From the NCBI GenBank assembly GCA_937967285.1, contig CALBSU010000259.1, positions 1 to 6,020 of the forward strand: a stretch of 6,020 nt of DNA, given 5' to 3'. The notes beneath the pieces are model-generated. The model was given only the letters and a program-made list of their open reading frames with translations. It searched no databases and was not told where the DNA came from. Shown here piece by piece: positions 1-6,020 of this stretch. Every line of letters begins with the position of its first letter. Position 1 is the stretch's first letter. The stretch is from an uncultured Acidobacteriota bacterium (GTDB taxonomy: Bacteria > Acidobacteriota > Blastocatellia > RBC074). The translations under genes and the position numbers were made by a program.

Positions 1-298
1 ACGCCAGTTGACCAATGTCGCAACTCAGGCGCTCTTCTGGATGAACAGCGATTTTATAACAGCGTCGACCCGCAAGATCGCAGAGCGCCTGCTGGCGGAG
101 AAGCATCCCGATGATCCGGCGCGGCTCGAGGCGCTCTACCTGCGGCTGCTCAATCGCAAGCCGACCGCCAATGAGATTAAATCGGGCTTGTCTTATCTCG
201 AAGAGATCGGGGCAAGGTTCAAAACCGGCAAAACCGATTCCTGGCAGAGCCTGTGCAGGATTCTGCTCGCATCGAACGATTTCGTTTATGTCGACTGA
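1..298 (+). CDS. DUF1553 (PSD1-type) protein, C-terminal end only
   Basis: This is the 3' end of a gene that enters from the left edge. The reading frame is already open at base 2 and ends with TGA at 296-298, leaving about 98 residues. The visible part matches the C-terminus of the DUF1549/DUF1553 proteins of Planctomycetota and Verrucomicrobiota: the QALFWMNSDF motif, a helical stretch with LYLRLLNRKPTANEI, and the closing WQSLCRILLASNDFVYVD. In this family the missing upstream part usually holds a DUF1549 domain and often an N-terminal haem-c-like domain with a signal peptide. These genes are classically paired with DUF1501 genes, as here two genes downstream. The TTG at base 8 is not a real start, because family-like sequence (RQ, then LTNVATQ) precedes it. 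Function is unproven; an exported role in carbohydrate breakdown is commonly suggested. Confidence 0.88.
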   Translation, partial: RQLTNVATQALFWMNSDFITASTRKIAERLLAEKHPDDPARLEALYLRLLNRKPTANEIKSGLSYLEEIGARFKTGKTDSWQSLCRILLASNDFVYVD

Positions 299-307
299 GG
301 AACGAAC

Positions 308-760
308 ATGAAGACACTGTGGCATGACGACGGAGGGATTGAGATACGACGGCGACTGGATTTAGTGCGGCCGGACCTGCCTCGACAGTGGGGCAGGATG
401 ACGGCGCATCAGATGGTCTGCCACCTCGCGGATTCGTTCAGGTCGGTGATGGGGGAGCTGTCGAATCCGCCCGTCGATAACCTTTTCAGCCGCTCGGTCA
501 TGAAATGGCTGGCGCTCTATGCGCCGCTACAATGGCCGCACGGGATAAAGACCAGACCGGCCGTCGATCAGGAAGTCGGCGGGACGCGGCCGGTCGAATT
601 CGCCTCCGATATCGAGGAGTTGAGGCAATTGATCGAGAGATTTTCGAAACGCGAACGGGATTTCGACCCCCATCCGATCTTCGGGCATATGAGCGACTGG
701 GAATGGATGCGCTGGGGGTATCTCCACTGCGACCATCACTTCAGGCAATTCGGGATATGA
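308..760 (+). CDS. DUF1569 protein, DinB-like fold
   Basis: This is a 150-residue cytosolic-looking protein with no signal peptide or membrane segment. It fits the DUF1569 family of the DinB/YfiT-like four-helix metal-binding superfamily. The N-terminal MTAHQMVCHLADSF (residues 31-44) supplies His39. The C-terminal block PIFGHMSDWEW followed by LHCDHHFRQFG (about 123-149) supplies His140 and His143/144, the HxxxH pair expected to complete a metal triad. The ATG at 308 is preceded by GAGGA at 297-301, six bases upstream, and this site overlaps the stop of the DUF1553 gene. Its own stop overlaps the next start (ATGA, 757-760). Translation of all three genes is therefore probably coupled. DinB-fold relatives include thiol-dependent transferases, but no substrate can be named. 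It is an unexpected guest between a DUF1553 and a DUF1501 gene. Confidence 0.85.
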   Translation: MKTLWHDDGGIEIRRRLDLVRPDLPRQWGRMTAHQMVCHLADSFRSVMGELSNPPVDNLFSRSVMKWLALYAPLQWPHGIKTRPAVDQEVGGTRPVEFASDIEELRQLIERFSKRERDFDPHPIFGHMSDWEWMRWGYLHCDHHFRQFGI

Positions 761-2217
761 AGGAAACAGAGATCGAAAAACTGATTCAGGGTATCTATCG
801 GCAGCCCGAAAGACCGCTTTCGCGCAGGTCGTGGCTGCGCGTGGCCGGGTTGGGATTCGGCTCGCTCGGGTTGACGGCGATGCTGGCTGACGAGGCGCGT
901 CTGTTCGCCCAGTCTGCCAACCCGCTCGCGCCCAGACAGCCGCATTTCAAGGGCAGCGCAAAAAGAGTGATCTTCCTGTTCATGCACGGAGGTCCTTCGA
1001 GCATCGACACCTTCGATCCGAAGGAGCGGCTCGAGAAGGATCACGGAAAACCGCTGCCGTTCAAGCGGCCGCTCTCGTTCGACAACAAGAACGACGCCGG
1101 GCCGCTGATGAAGTCGCCCTGGAAATTCCGTCCCGGAGGCAAAAGCGGAATTCCGGTGAGCGACCTCTTCCCGCATGTCAGAGAGTGCGTCGATGATCTG
1201 TGCGTCATCCGCTCGATGGTCGGTGAGGGCGTCGACCACGGCGCCGCCCTGCTCCAGACATTCACCGGATCGAGCACCTTCATCCGTCCGAGCATGGGAT
1301 CCTGGGTCGTTTACGGTCTCGGAACTGAAAACCAGAACCTTCCCGGATTCATCGCCATCAAGCCCTCCCTCGCTCACGGCGGAGCCAAGAACTGGAGCTC
1401 GGCCTTTCTACCGGGAGCATTCCAGGGAACCGCCATCGGTCACGCCGGGCTGAAAGTCGACGACATCAAGGGCGAGCCGATCGAGTATCTTATTAATAAG
1501 AGGTTTTCGACCGATCAGCAGCGGTTCGAACTGGACATGCTTCAGAACGTCAACCGGCGTCACGAAGCCCTGAGGCAGCACGATCCGCAGCTCGAAGCGC
1601 GCATCCAGGCCTTCGAACTGGCTTTTCGAATGCAGGCCGAGGCTCCCGAGGCGTTTCAGGTCGACAGGGAATCAGAGGCGACGAAGAAACTCTACGGGCT
1701 CGACGATCCCGTCACGCAGGATTTCGGCTGGCAGTGCCTCCTCGCCAGACGACTCGCCGAACGCGGAGTCCGCTTCATTCAATGCACTCACAGCTACAAG
1801 TGGGATCAGCACAGCGAACTGTTCAACGGGCATACCAAAAACGCCCGCGAGGTGGACAAGCCGATCGCCGGCCTGCTCAGGGACCTCAAATCGCGCGGCC
1901 TGCTCGAGGATACTCTCGTCATCTGGGCCGGAGAGTTCGGCCGGACTCCCGTCTCGCAGGGCGGCGACGGCCGGGATCATAATCCGTACGGATACTCGAT
2001 CTGGATGGCCGGCGGCGGAGTCAAACCCGGCTTCATCTACGGCGCCACTGACGAAATCGGCTATCACGCAGTCGAGGATCGCATGCACATCCACGATTTT
2101 CACGCAACCGTGCTCGCCCTCCTCGGCTTCGAGCACGAGCGGCTGACCTACCGTTACAGCGGACGCGACTTCCGCCTGACCGACGTCGCCGGCATCGTCG
2201 CCCGCAAAATAATTCGG

Positions 2218-2220
<3 letters not shown>
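757..2220 (+). CDS. Tat-exported DUF1501 protein (alkaline phosphatase/sulfatase superfamily)
   Basis: This 487-residue protein has a normal length for the family. The N-terminus holds a twin-arginine signal: SRRSWLRVAG at 22-31 followed by a Gly/Leu hydrophobic stretch to about residue 43, so folded export by Tat is expected. Family motifs are in order: FMHGGPSSIDTFDPK (75-89), HSYKWDQHS (His345, Asp350, His352), WAGEFGRTP (390-398), GRDHN (405-409) and HIHDFHATVLALLG (from 444). The Asp/His-rich motifs correspond to the metal-binding core of the alkaline phosphatase/sulfatase superfamily to which DUF1501 belongs. I chose ATG 757 although the frame is open further upstream: the upstream part overlaps the DUF1569 gene and is not family-like, and ATG 757 puts the Tat motif at the proper distance. 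There is no strong Shine-Dalgarno site, which fits translational coupling through the 4-base overlap. The substrate is unknown; sulfated or phosphorylated glycans are a guess from family and context. The stop codon TAA (2218-2220) abuts the heptamer repeat. Confidence 0.92.
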
Positions 2221-2720
<500 letters not shown>

Positions 2721-2739
2721 ATTCGGTTCCTTTCAGTGG

Positions 2740-3042
2740 TCATGCCGGGGCGGGCAGATTGAGCTGGCTTTCGATCCTGACGGCGAGATCGCTGACGGTC
2801 ACCGGCGTCATTTCGTCGCCGAGCAGCGCGGCATCGATGACGCTGACCGACTGTTTCAGGCGCTTCTCGATGTTGGATTCGACGGCCAGGGTCAGGTTGA
2901 GAAGTTGAAGCGAGTCGAGGCGGCCGTTTCCGAGCAGGACGGTGTCGGGCGCCGCGGTCAGTTTCTGCTCGGCTCCGAGCGACTGGTTAATTTCGACGAT
3001 AGCGTCATAAATCGATTGAATGATCTGATCTTCGATATTCAT
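2740..3042 (-). CDS. Stand-alone acyl carrier protein
   Basis: This acidic, helical 100-residue protein has the phosphopantetheine attachment motif LDSLQLLNL; Ser44 in the DSL triplet is the predicted modification site. The following pattern (NLTLAVESNIEKRL, then VIDAALLGDEMTPVTVSDLAVRI) resembles the type of carrier protein found in surface-glycan and secondary-metabolite loci rather than housekeeping AcpP, which is shorter and carries the GADSLD context. It would need a phosphopantetheinyl transferase from elsewhere in the genome. The start ATG has AGGAG (complement of 3050-3054) seven bases upstream. It lies between an acyltransferase-like gene and a VOC enzyme, both plausible users of its acyl thioester. 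No ketosynthase, adenylating ligase or thioesterase is visible in the window, so how it is loaded is unknown. Confidence 0.88.
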   Translation of the reverse strand: MNIEDQIIQSIYDAIVEINQSLGAEQKLTAAPDTVLLGNGRLDSLQLLNLTLAVESNIEKRLKQSVSVIDAALLGDEMTPVTVSDLAVRIESQLNLPAPA

Positions 3043-3077
3043 TTTTGATCTCCTCGCGACCGGGCGCGTGAAATTTA

Positions 3078-3803
3078 TCAGGCGGCCGGTTTGATCCGCT
3101 GTTCGAGGTCGCGCTGCACTGCCTGAGGCAGATTACGGAAAGCCCGCATTCTGAGCTTCATTTCGAGCGTCAGGACGACCTTGCCGGGTACGCCGAGAAC
3201 GGTTGACCCGGCGGGTATGTCCTGAGTGACGACCGTATTGGCGGCGATGGTGGTCCAGTCGCCGATGCTGAGTTCGGGCAGGATGCTCGCATTCGAGCCG
3301 ATGTAAACGCCGTCGCCCACTCTGACGCGGGCGTTGATGACGCCGTTCGGCGCGACGATGCATCCATTGCCGAGCGTCGCTCCGTGTCCGACGATCGCGC
3401 CCATGAAGGCTACGGAACCCGTGCCCATGCTCGAGAGCGATCCGATCGTCGAATTCCGGTAAGCGATCGCATCGGACGGCAGGGAGGCCCCGTCGGTCTC
3501 GACCAGAGGATGGATCAGCGCCGCGAACGGGATCCCGAATTGTTCGATCCGGTTTCTGACCATCCAGCGTCGATCGGTCGTTCTGGCGACAAGATTGACA
3601 ACCTCGTCCGATTGCGGGTCAGCTTCGCCGAGCGTATCGAGGCCGCCGGCGATCCTGACTCCCAGGATCTCGATCCCATGTTTTGCCGGATCGTCATCGA
3701 GCAGTACGATCCGTTCCCACCGTTGAGCGTTTCTGTTGACGGTCAGTGCCAGGCGAACTCCCTCGGAATTACCCGCGCCGCAAAGGTACAATGTTCGTTT
3801 CAT
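3078..3803 (-). CDS. NeuD/PglD-like left-handed beta-helix acyltransferase
   Basis: This 241-residue protein has two parts. The N-terminal Rossmann-like PglD_N domain carries LCGAGNSEGVRLAL (7-20) and LLDDDPAKHGIEILGV (34-49). From about residue 112 to 208 there are hexapeptide repeats (for example IGSLSSMG, VGHGATLG, VGDGVYIG) closed by GSTVLGVPGKVV. Family members N- or O-acetylate nucleotide-linked sugars using acetyl-CoA. Aligned by eye to remembered PglD, His140 in IVGHGATLG falls on the catalytic histidine, but the acidic residues usually flanking it are glycines. The Rossmann loop has GNSEG where GGHG-like sequence is usual. About 30 charged helical residues follow the normal end of the family. 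Beside a carrier protein, it may take an acyl group from the carrier rather than from CoA; that is inference. AAGGGGG (complement of 3808-3814) precedes the start. The gap to the carrier gene is 35 bases. Confidence 0.87.
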   Translation of the reverse strand: MKRTLYLCGAGNSEGVRLALTVNRNAQRWERIVLLDDDPAKHGIEILGVRIAGGLDTLGEADPQSDEVVNLVARTTDRRWMVRNRIEQFGIPFAALIHPLVETDGASLPSDAIAYRNSTIGSLSSMGTGSVAFMGAIVGHGATLGNGCIVAPNGVINARVRVGDGVYIGSNASILPELSIGDWTTIAANTVVTQDIPAGSTVLGVPGKVVLTLEMKLRMRAFRNLPQAVQRDLEQRIKPAA

Positions 3804-3836
3804 ATCGCCCCCTTGTGCTTTGTCGGTGGATGACCG

Positions 3837-4775
3837 TCAATGGCCGGCAACCGGAGTGAACTGGGCGTCTTTCGGCCGGATCCTTCTCGCCGCGCCGACC
3901 ATCCAGTCCTTGCATTCGAGGCATCTCTGAGGAAGCTCGTCGAAGCGATGCTCCATGTGCTTGATCCGGTAATCGCCGAGCCGGCTCCAGAGTTCGGTCA
4001 GCGAGTTTTCCCAGGCATTGCCGACGCCTTCGTCCCCTTCGGTGTCGCCCGGACAGCGCGGAATCCTGCCGTCCCAGAAGATGTGAAGCTGTGTCATCGC
4101 CCACGGGCAGGCTATCCGGTCTTCCTGGCTGACCTGAAGCGGCGTGTCGAACCTGCCTCCCCAGCTGAGCATGTTGCGCAGTTTGACGGTCGCTCCGCGT
4201 TCGAGCCAGTAGTCGCTGAACTCCTCGGCTTCGTGAGCATTGTGGTCCATCGATATGAACTGGACCTGGATCTCGGGGCCGCCGCCGCGTTTGGCGCGCC
4301 TCTCGAGCAGGTGCTCGATGTTGCCGTAAACGATGTCCCTTTCACCGCCGACGCGCGAAAGCTCATACGCGGTCTTCGAGAACCCGTCGAGGCCGAAGAC
4401 CAGCAGATCAACTCCCGAATCAAGCACGCGATCCGCCAGATCGTGAGTCAGCAGCATCCCGTTCGAGTTGATGTACAGCTTTTCGAGACCGACGGACTTC
4501 CCGTAATCCAGCATCCTGAGCAGCAGGTCCGGCTCGACGAATGGCTCGCCGATGAATGAGAACCAGCATTCCGTGCCCGGAGACTTTTCAGCGATCTCGT
4601 CAGCGCATTTCTGCCACAACTGGATCGGTATCCTCCCCTTCGGACGCAGCATGGTCGGGTGATGACACATCGAGCACCTGAGATTGCATTCGGCCGTCAC
4701 CTCGACCGCTACCTTTTTCGGGAATCCGGTCTCTTTCAGTGATTCTGCGATCTTCTCCAGTTCCGGTTCATACAT
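3837..4775 (-). CDS. Radical SAM/SPASM-domain protein
   Basis: This 312-residue protein is the first gene of the minus-strand operon. The radical SAM cluster motif CNLRCSMC gives Cys30, Cys34 and Cys37, followed by FSFIGEPF (GEP at 76-78, the SAM-contact motif) and LYINSNGMLL near 100. The C-terminal SPASM-like part has Cys223, Cys241 and a CxxC at 285-288. These four cysteines are enough for one auxiliary Fe-S cluster but fewer than the seven in full SPASM domains such as anSME. Close relatives occur in surface-polysaccharide and peptide-modifying loci; the substrate cannot be read from sequence. A GTG at 4781 is in frame but almost touches the Shine-Dalgarno site, whereas ATG at 4775 lies seven bases from AGGAGG, so I chose 4775. 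The gap to the acyltransferase gene is 33 bases. Oxygen-sensitive chemistry suggests expression under low oxygen. Confidence 0.9.
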   Translation of the reverse strand: MYEPELEKIAESLKETGFPKKVAVEVTAECNLRCSMCHHPTMLRPKGRIPIQLWQKCADEIAEKSPGTECWFSFIGEPFVEPDLLLRMLDYGKSVGLEKLYINSNGMLLTHDLADRVLDSGVDLLVFGLDGFSKTAYELSRVGGERDIVYGNIEHLLERRAKRGGGPEIQVQFISMDHNAHEAEEFSDYWLERGATVKLRNMLSWGGRFDTPLQVSQEDRIACPWAMTQLHIFWDGRIPRCPGDTEGDEGVGNAWENSLTELWSRLGDYRIKHMEHRFDELPQRCLECKDWMVGAARRIRPKDAQFTPVAGH

Positions 4776-4782
4776 AAACACA

Positions 4783-4788
4783 CCTCCT
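4783..4788 (-). promoter_or_regulatory. Strong Shine-Dalgarno site that fixes the radical SAM start
   Basis: CCTCCT on the plus strand reads AGGAGG on the minus strand, an excellent anti-16S match. It is seven bases from ATG 4775 but only one base from the in-frame GTG 4781, so ATG is the supported start. Confidence 0.85.
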
Positions 4789-4848
4789 GATATGTCGCGC
4801 GGACATTCATTTGAATTCTAATTTTTGTTGAAAAAATCAAGCGAGGAA

Positions 4849-4896
4849 CCTCTTCTGCAACCCTCGGCGAACAATGAGGAGAGGGATTGAGAGAGG
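4849..4896. repeat. Imperfect hairpin, possible small dispersed repeat
   Basis: CCTCTTCTGCAACCCTC (4849-4865) pairs imperfectly with GAGGGATTGAGAGAGG (4881-4896) across a 15-base loop. The inner CCCTC/GAGGG and outer CCTCT/AGAGG blocks pair fully, with small bulges between. The minus-strand text (CCCTCTCC, then TTCGCCGAGGG) has the look of purine/pyrimidine-rich dispersed hairpin repeats found between genes in many genomes. Whether it recurs in this genome cannot be told from one copy. Confidence 0.4.
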
Positions 4897-4927
4897 TGTG
4901 AAGGAGCATCAGATAAAACTCTGCAAA

Positions 4928-4945
4928 ATGGTCACACGTGACCAT
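4928..4945. promoter_or_regulatory. 18-bp palindromic operator candidate
   Basis: ATGGTCAC and GTGACCAT form a perfect 8-bp inverted repeat around a 2-base centre (AC). Size and symmetry match the binding site of a dimeric helix-turn-helix regulator, and 18-20 bp is typical of LuxR-family boxes. It is centred about 103 bases upstream of the LuxR-type ATG and about 161 bases upstream of the divergent radical SAM start, so it could serve either or both. The binding protein is inferred, not shown. Confidence 0.6.
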
Positions 4946-4971
4946 GAAAATAGGGCGCTAAGGCACATTAA

Positions 4972-4977
4972 TACTAT
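4972..4977 (+). promoter_or_regulatory. Candidate -10 box for the LuxR-type gene
   Basis: TACTAT lies in an AT-rich run 62 bases before the chosen start. No good -35 hexamer lies 16-18 bases upstream. The palindrome at 4928-4945 would be centred near -47 relative to the predicted start point, an arrangement seen at activator-dependent promoters. A weak inverted repeat, GCTAAGG (4957-4963) with CCAGTTAGC (4981-4989), brackets this box. Confidence 0.3.
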
Positions 4978-5039
4978 TTACCAGTTAGCAAACAGCGACA
5001 ATAATGTGATTGGATCATTTTGATGATGAAGAAGTATCA

Positions 5040-5702
5040 ATGCAGTTTTATGATTTGAAAAATCTGATAGCGAGCACGGGGGATGCGGCCTTCGCCGCGG
5101 ACGGAGACGGAAATATCGTTGCCCTCAATTCCAGTGCGACAGAGTTGCTCGGAGTCGACGAAGAGGTTGCCGTCGGAATGTCATGCAACCATCTGCTTTG
5201 CGGCGAGGACGCATGCGGGCATCAGTGTTCGCCGGAGTGCAGCGTCAGGCAGGCTGTGGCGGGGAACAGGCGTGTCAGGAACTATGATCTGCGGATCAAA
5301 ACGCCCTCCGGCAAAATGTGGTGTAACATCTCCGTTCTGCAGGCGGCGATAGCCGGTTCAACGCGACCGTATACCATTCACATCCTTCGCGGAATAGATA
5401 CCCAGAAACGCCTCGAGCTGCTGATGATGGAGTTCATCGTCCGGGAGTCGGACCTGAGCGATGAAGCCGTCAGATCGGTCACATCGGTGACTCGTTCACC
5501 GGTCAGGGAGGCGGGACTCAGCGCCAGGGAACTCGAGATCCTCAGAATGCTGTCCGCCGGAGAGAGCACGGAGCGAATCTCGCAGAAGCTCTCGATCAGC
5601 CGGACGACGGTCAGCAATCACATCCAGCATATCCTTCAGAAACTGAATGTTCATACCCGGCTCGAGGCGATACGACTAGCCGAGAGATCGCGACTTATCT
5701 GA
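5040..5702 (+). CDS. PAS-LuxR transcriptional regulator with cysteine-rich sensor domain
   Basis: This 220-residue protein has an N-terminal PAS domain (about 8-120; AAFAADGDGNIVALNSSATELLG is typical) joined by a helical linker to a LuxR/GerE helix-turn-helix (about 159-214: LSARELEILRMLSAGES, then ISRTTVSNHIQHILQKLNVHTRLEAI). Five cysteines crowd residues 49-67 (Cys49, 54, 59, 63, 67) at the point where many PAS-LuxR proteins carry a CxxxC-type insert, which may bind metal, an Fe-S centre or sense redox. There is no receiver domain, so ligand or redox input rather than phosphorylation is expected. The frame opens at TTG 5010, just after a stop, but ATG 5040 has a GAAGAAG site at 5028-5034 and a better domain start; TTG 5010 adds ten acidic residues and remains possible. 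It is divergent from the radical SAM operon, a common arrangement for a local regulator. Confidence 0.85.
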   Translation: MQFYDLKNLIASTGDAAFAADGDGNIVALNSSATELLGVDEEVAVGMSCNHLLCGEDACGHQCSPECSVRQAVAGNRRVRNYDLRIKTPSGKMWCNISVLQAAIAGSTRPYTIHILRGIDTQKRLELLMMEFIVRESDLSDEAVRSVTSVTRSPVREAGLSARELEILRMLSAGESTERISQKLSISRTTVSNHIQHILQKLNVHTRLEAIRLAERSRLI

Positions 5703-5714
5703 CACGGCATTCTT

Positions 5715-6020
<306 letters not shown>

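Larger units (their letters stand above)
4776..5039. promoter_or_regulatory. Divergent intergenic regulatory region
   Basis: About 264 bases without a credible gene separate the minus-strand radical SAM operon from the plus-strand LuxR-type regulator. It is visibly more AT-rich than the genes, especially 4803-4840 and 4945-5040. It must hold both promoters. For the minus strand, TAGAAT (complement of 4815-4820) is a possible -10 box, but the TTGATT-like hexamer (complement of 4835-4840) is only 14 bases away, too close for a standard pair. Embedded elements (hairpin repeat, 18-bp palindrome, plus-strand -10 candidate) are listed separately. No tRNA or riboswitch was recognised. Confidence 0.6.

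Noticed and set aside
505..756. Upstream in-frame extension of the DUF1501 gene
   Set aside because: It overlaps the DUF1569 gene out of frame, is not family-like, and would bury the Tat signal more than 100 residues into the protein.
736..1377. Long minus-strand open frame (213 codons) opposite the DUF1501 gene
   Set aside because: The plus-strand frame shows clear family motifs throughout; the antisense translation is Arg/Glu-rich with no recognisable domain.
3840..4559. Plus-strand open frame (239 codons) opposite the radical SAM gene
   Set aside because: The minus-strand frame carries the CxxxCxxC and SPASM motifs; the plus-strand translation has no family resemblance and no ribosome site.
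4935..4940. CACGTG as an E-box
   Set aside because: E-boxes are eukaryotic bHLH sites; here the hexamer is only an off-centre part of the larger 18-bp palindrome.
4736..4945. Small minus-strand open frame (69 codons) upstream of and overlapping the radical SAM start
   Set aside because: It crosses the promoter region, the palindrome and the hairpin repeat; the translation looks like random repeat text and no suitable ribosome site was seen.

Overview
The window comes from a bacterial chromosome with GC-rich coding DNA. Its clearest lineage marker is the left-hand operon: the tail of a DUF1553 (PSD1-type) protein followed by a Tat-exported DUF1501 protein. This pair is hugely expanded in Planctomycetota and relatives (Verrucomicrobiota, Lentisphaerota) and also occurs in Acidobacteriota and some candidate phyla. 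I would place the organism in or near that set; the sequence does not settle which.

Layout. (1) 1-2220, plus strand: DUF1553 tail, a DUF1569/DinB-like protein, and a DUF1501 protein, tightly packed (9-nt gap, then a 4-nt ATGA overlap). (2) 2218-2342: two opposed arrays of a heptanucleotide repeat (AGAAAGT / ACTTTCT) forming a near-perfect stem of about 46 bp between convergent operons. It carries the stop codons of both flanking genes and encodes the last residues of one of them. (3) 2325-4775, minus strand: a compact four-gene operon, in transcription order a radical SAM/SPASM enzyme, a NeuD/PglD-like left-handed beta-helix acyltransferase, a stand-alone acyl carrier protein, and a methylmalonyl-CoA-epimerase-like VOC protein. 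(4) 4776-5039: a divergent, AT-rich regulatory region with an 18-bp palindrome and a hairpin-forming repeat. (5) 5040-5702, plus strand: a PAS-LuxR regulator with a five-cysteine cluster in its sensor domain. (6) 5715-6020, minus strand: the C-terminal part of an MDR-family quinone oxidoreductase-like protein, running off the right edge.

How the genes may work together. The left operon looks like part of an exported, probably glycan- or sulfate-ester-related degradation locus typical of PVC bacteria; its biochemical role is unproven. The four-gene minus-strand unit appears complete, with a strong ribosome binding site and a divergent promoter region at one end and a convergent hairpin at the other. 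The carrier protein, acyltransferase and VOC enzyme resemble the acyl-carrier modules found inside surface-glycan and secondary-metabolite loci, but here no glycosyltransferase, ketosynthase or ligase lies beside them. The adjacent LuxR-type regulator and the palindrome between the two divergent genes make a plausible control circuit. The most unusual items are the heptamer hairpin and this isolated acyl-carrier/radical-SAM mini-operon.
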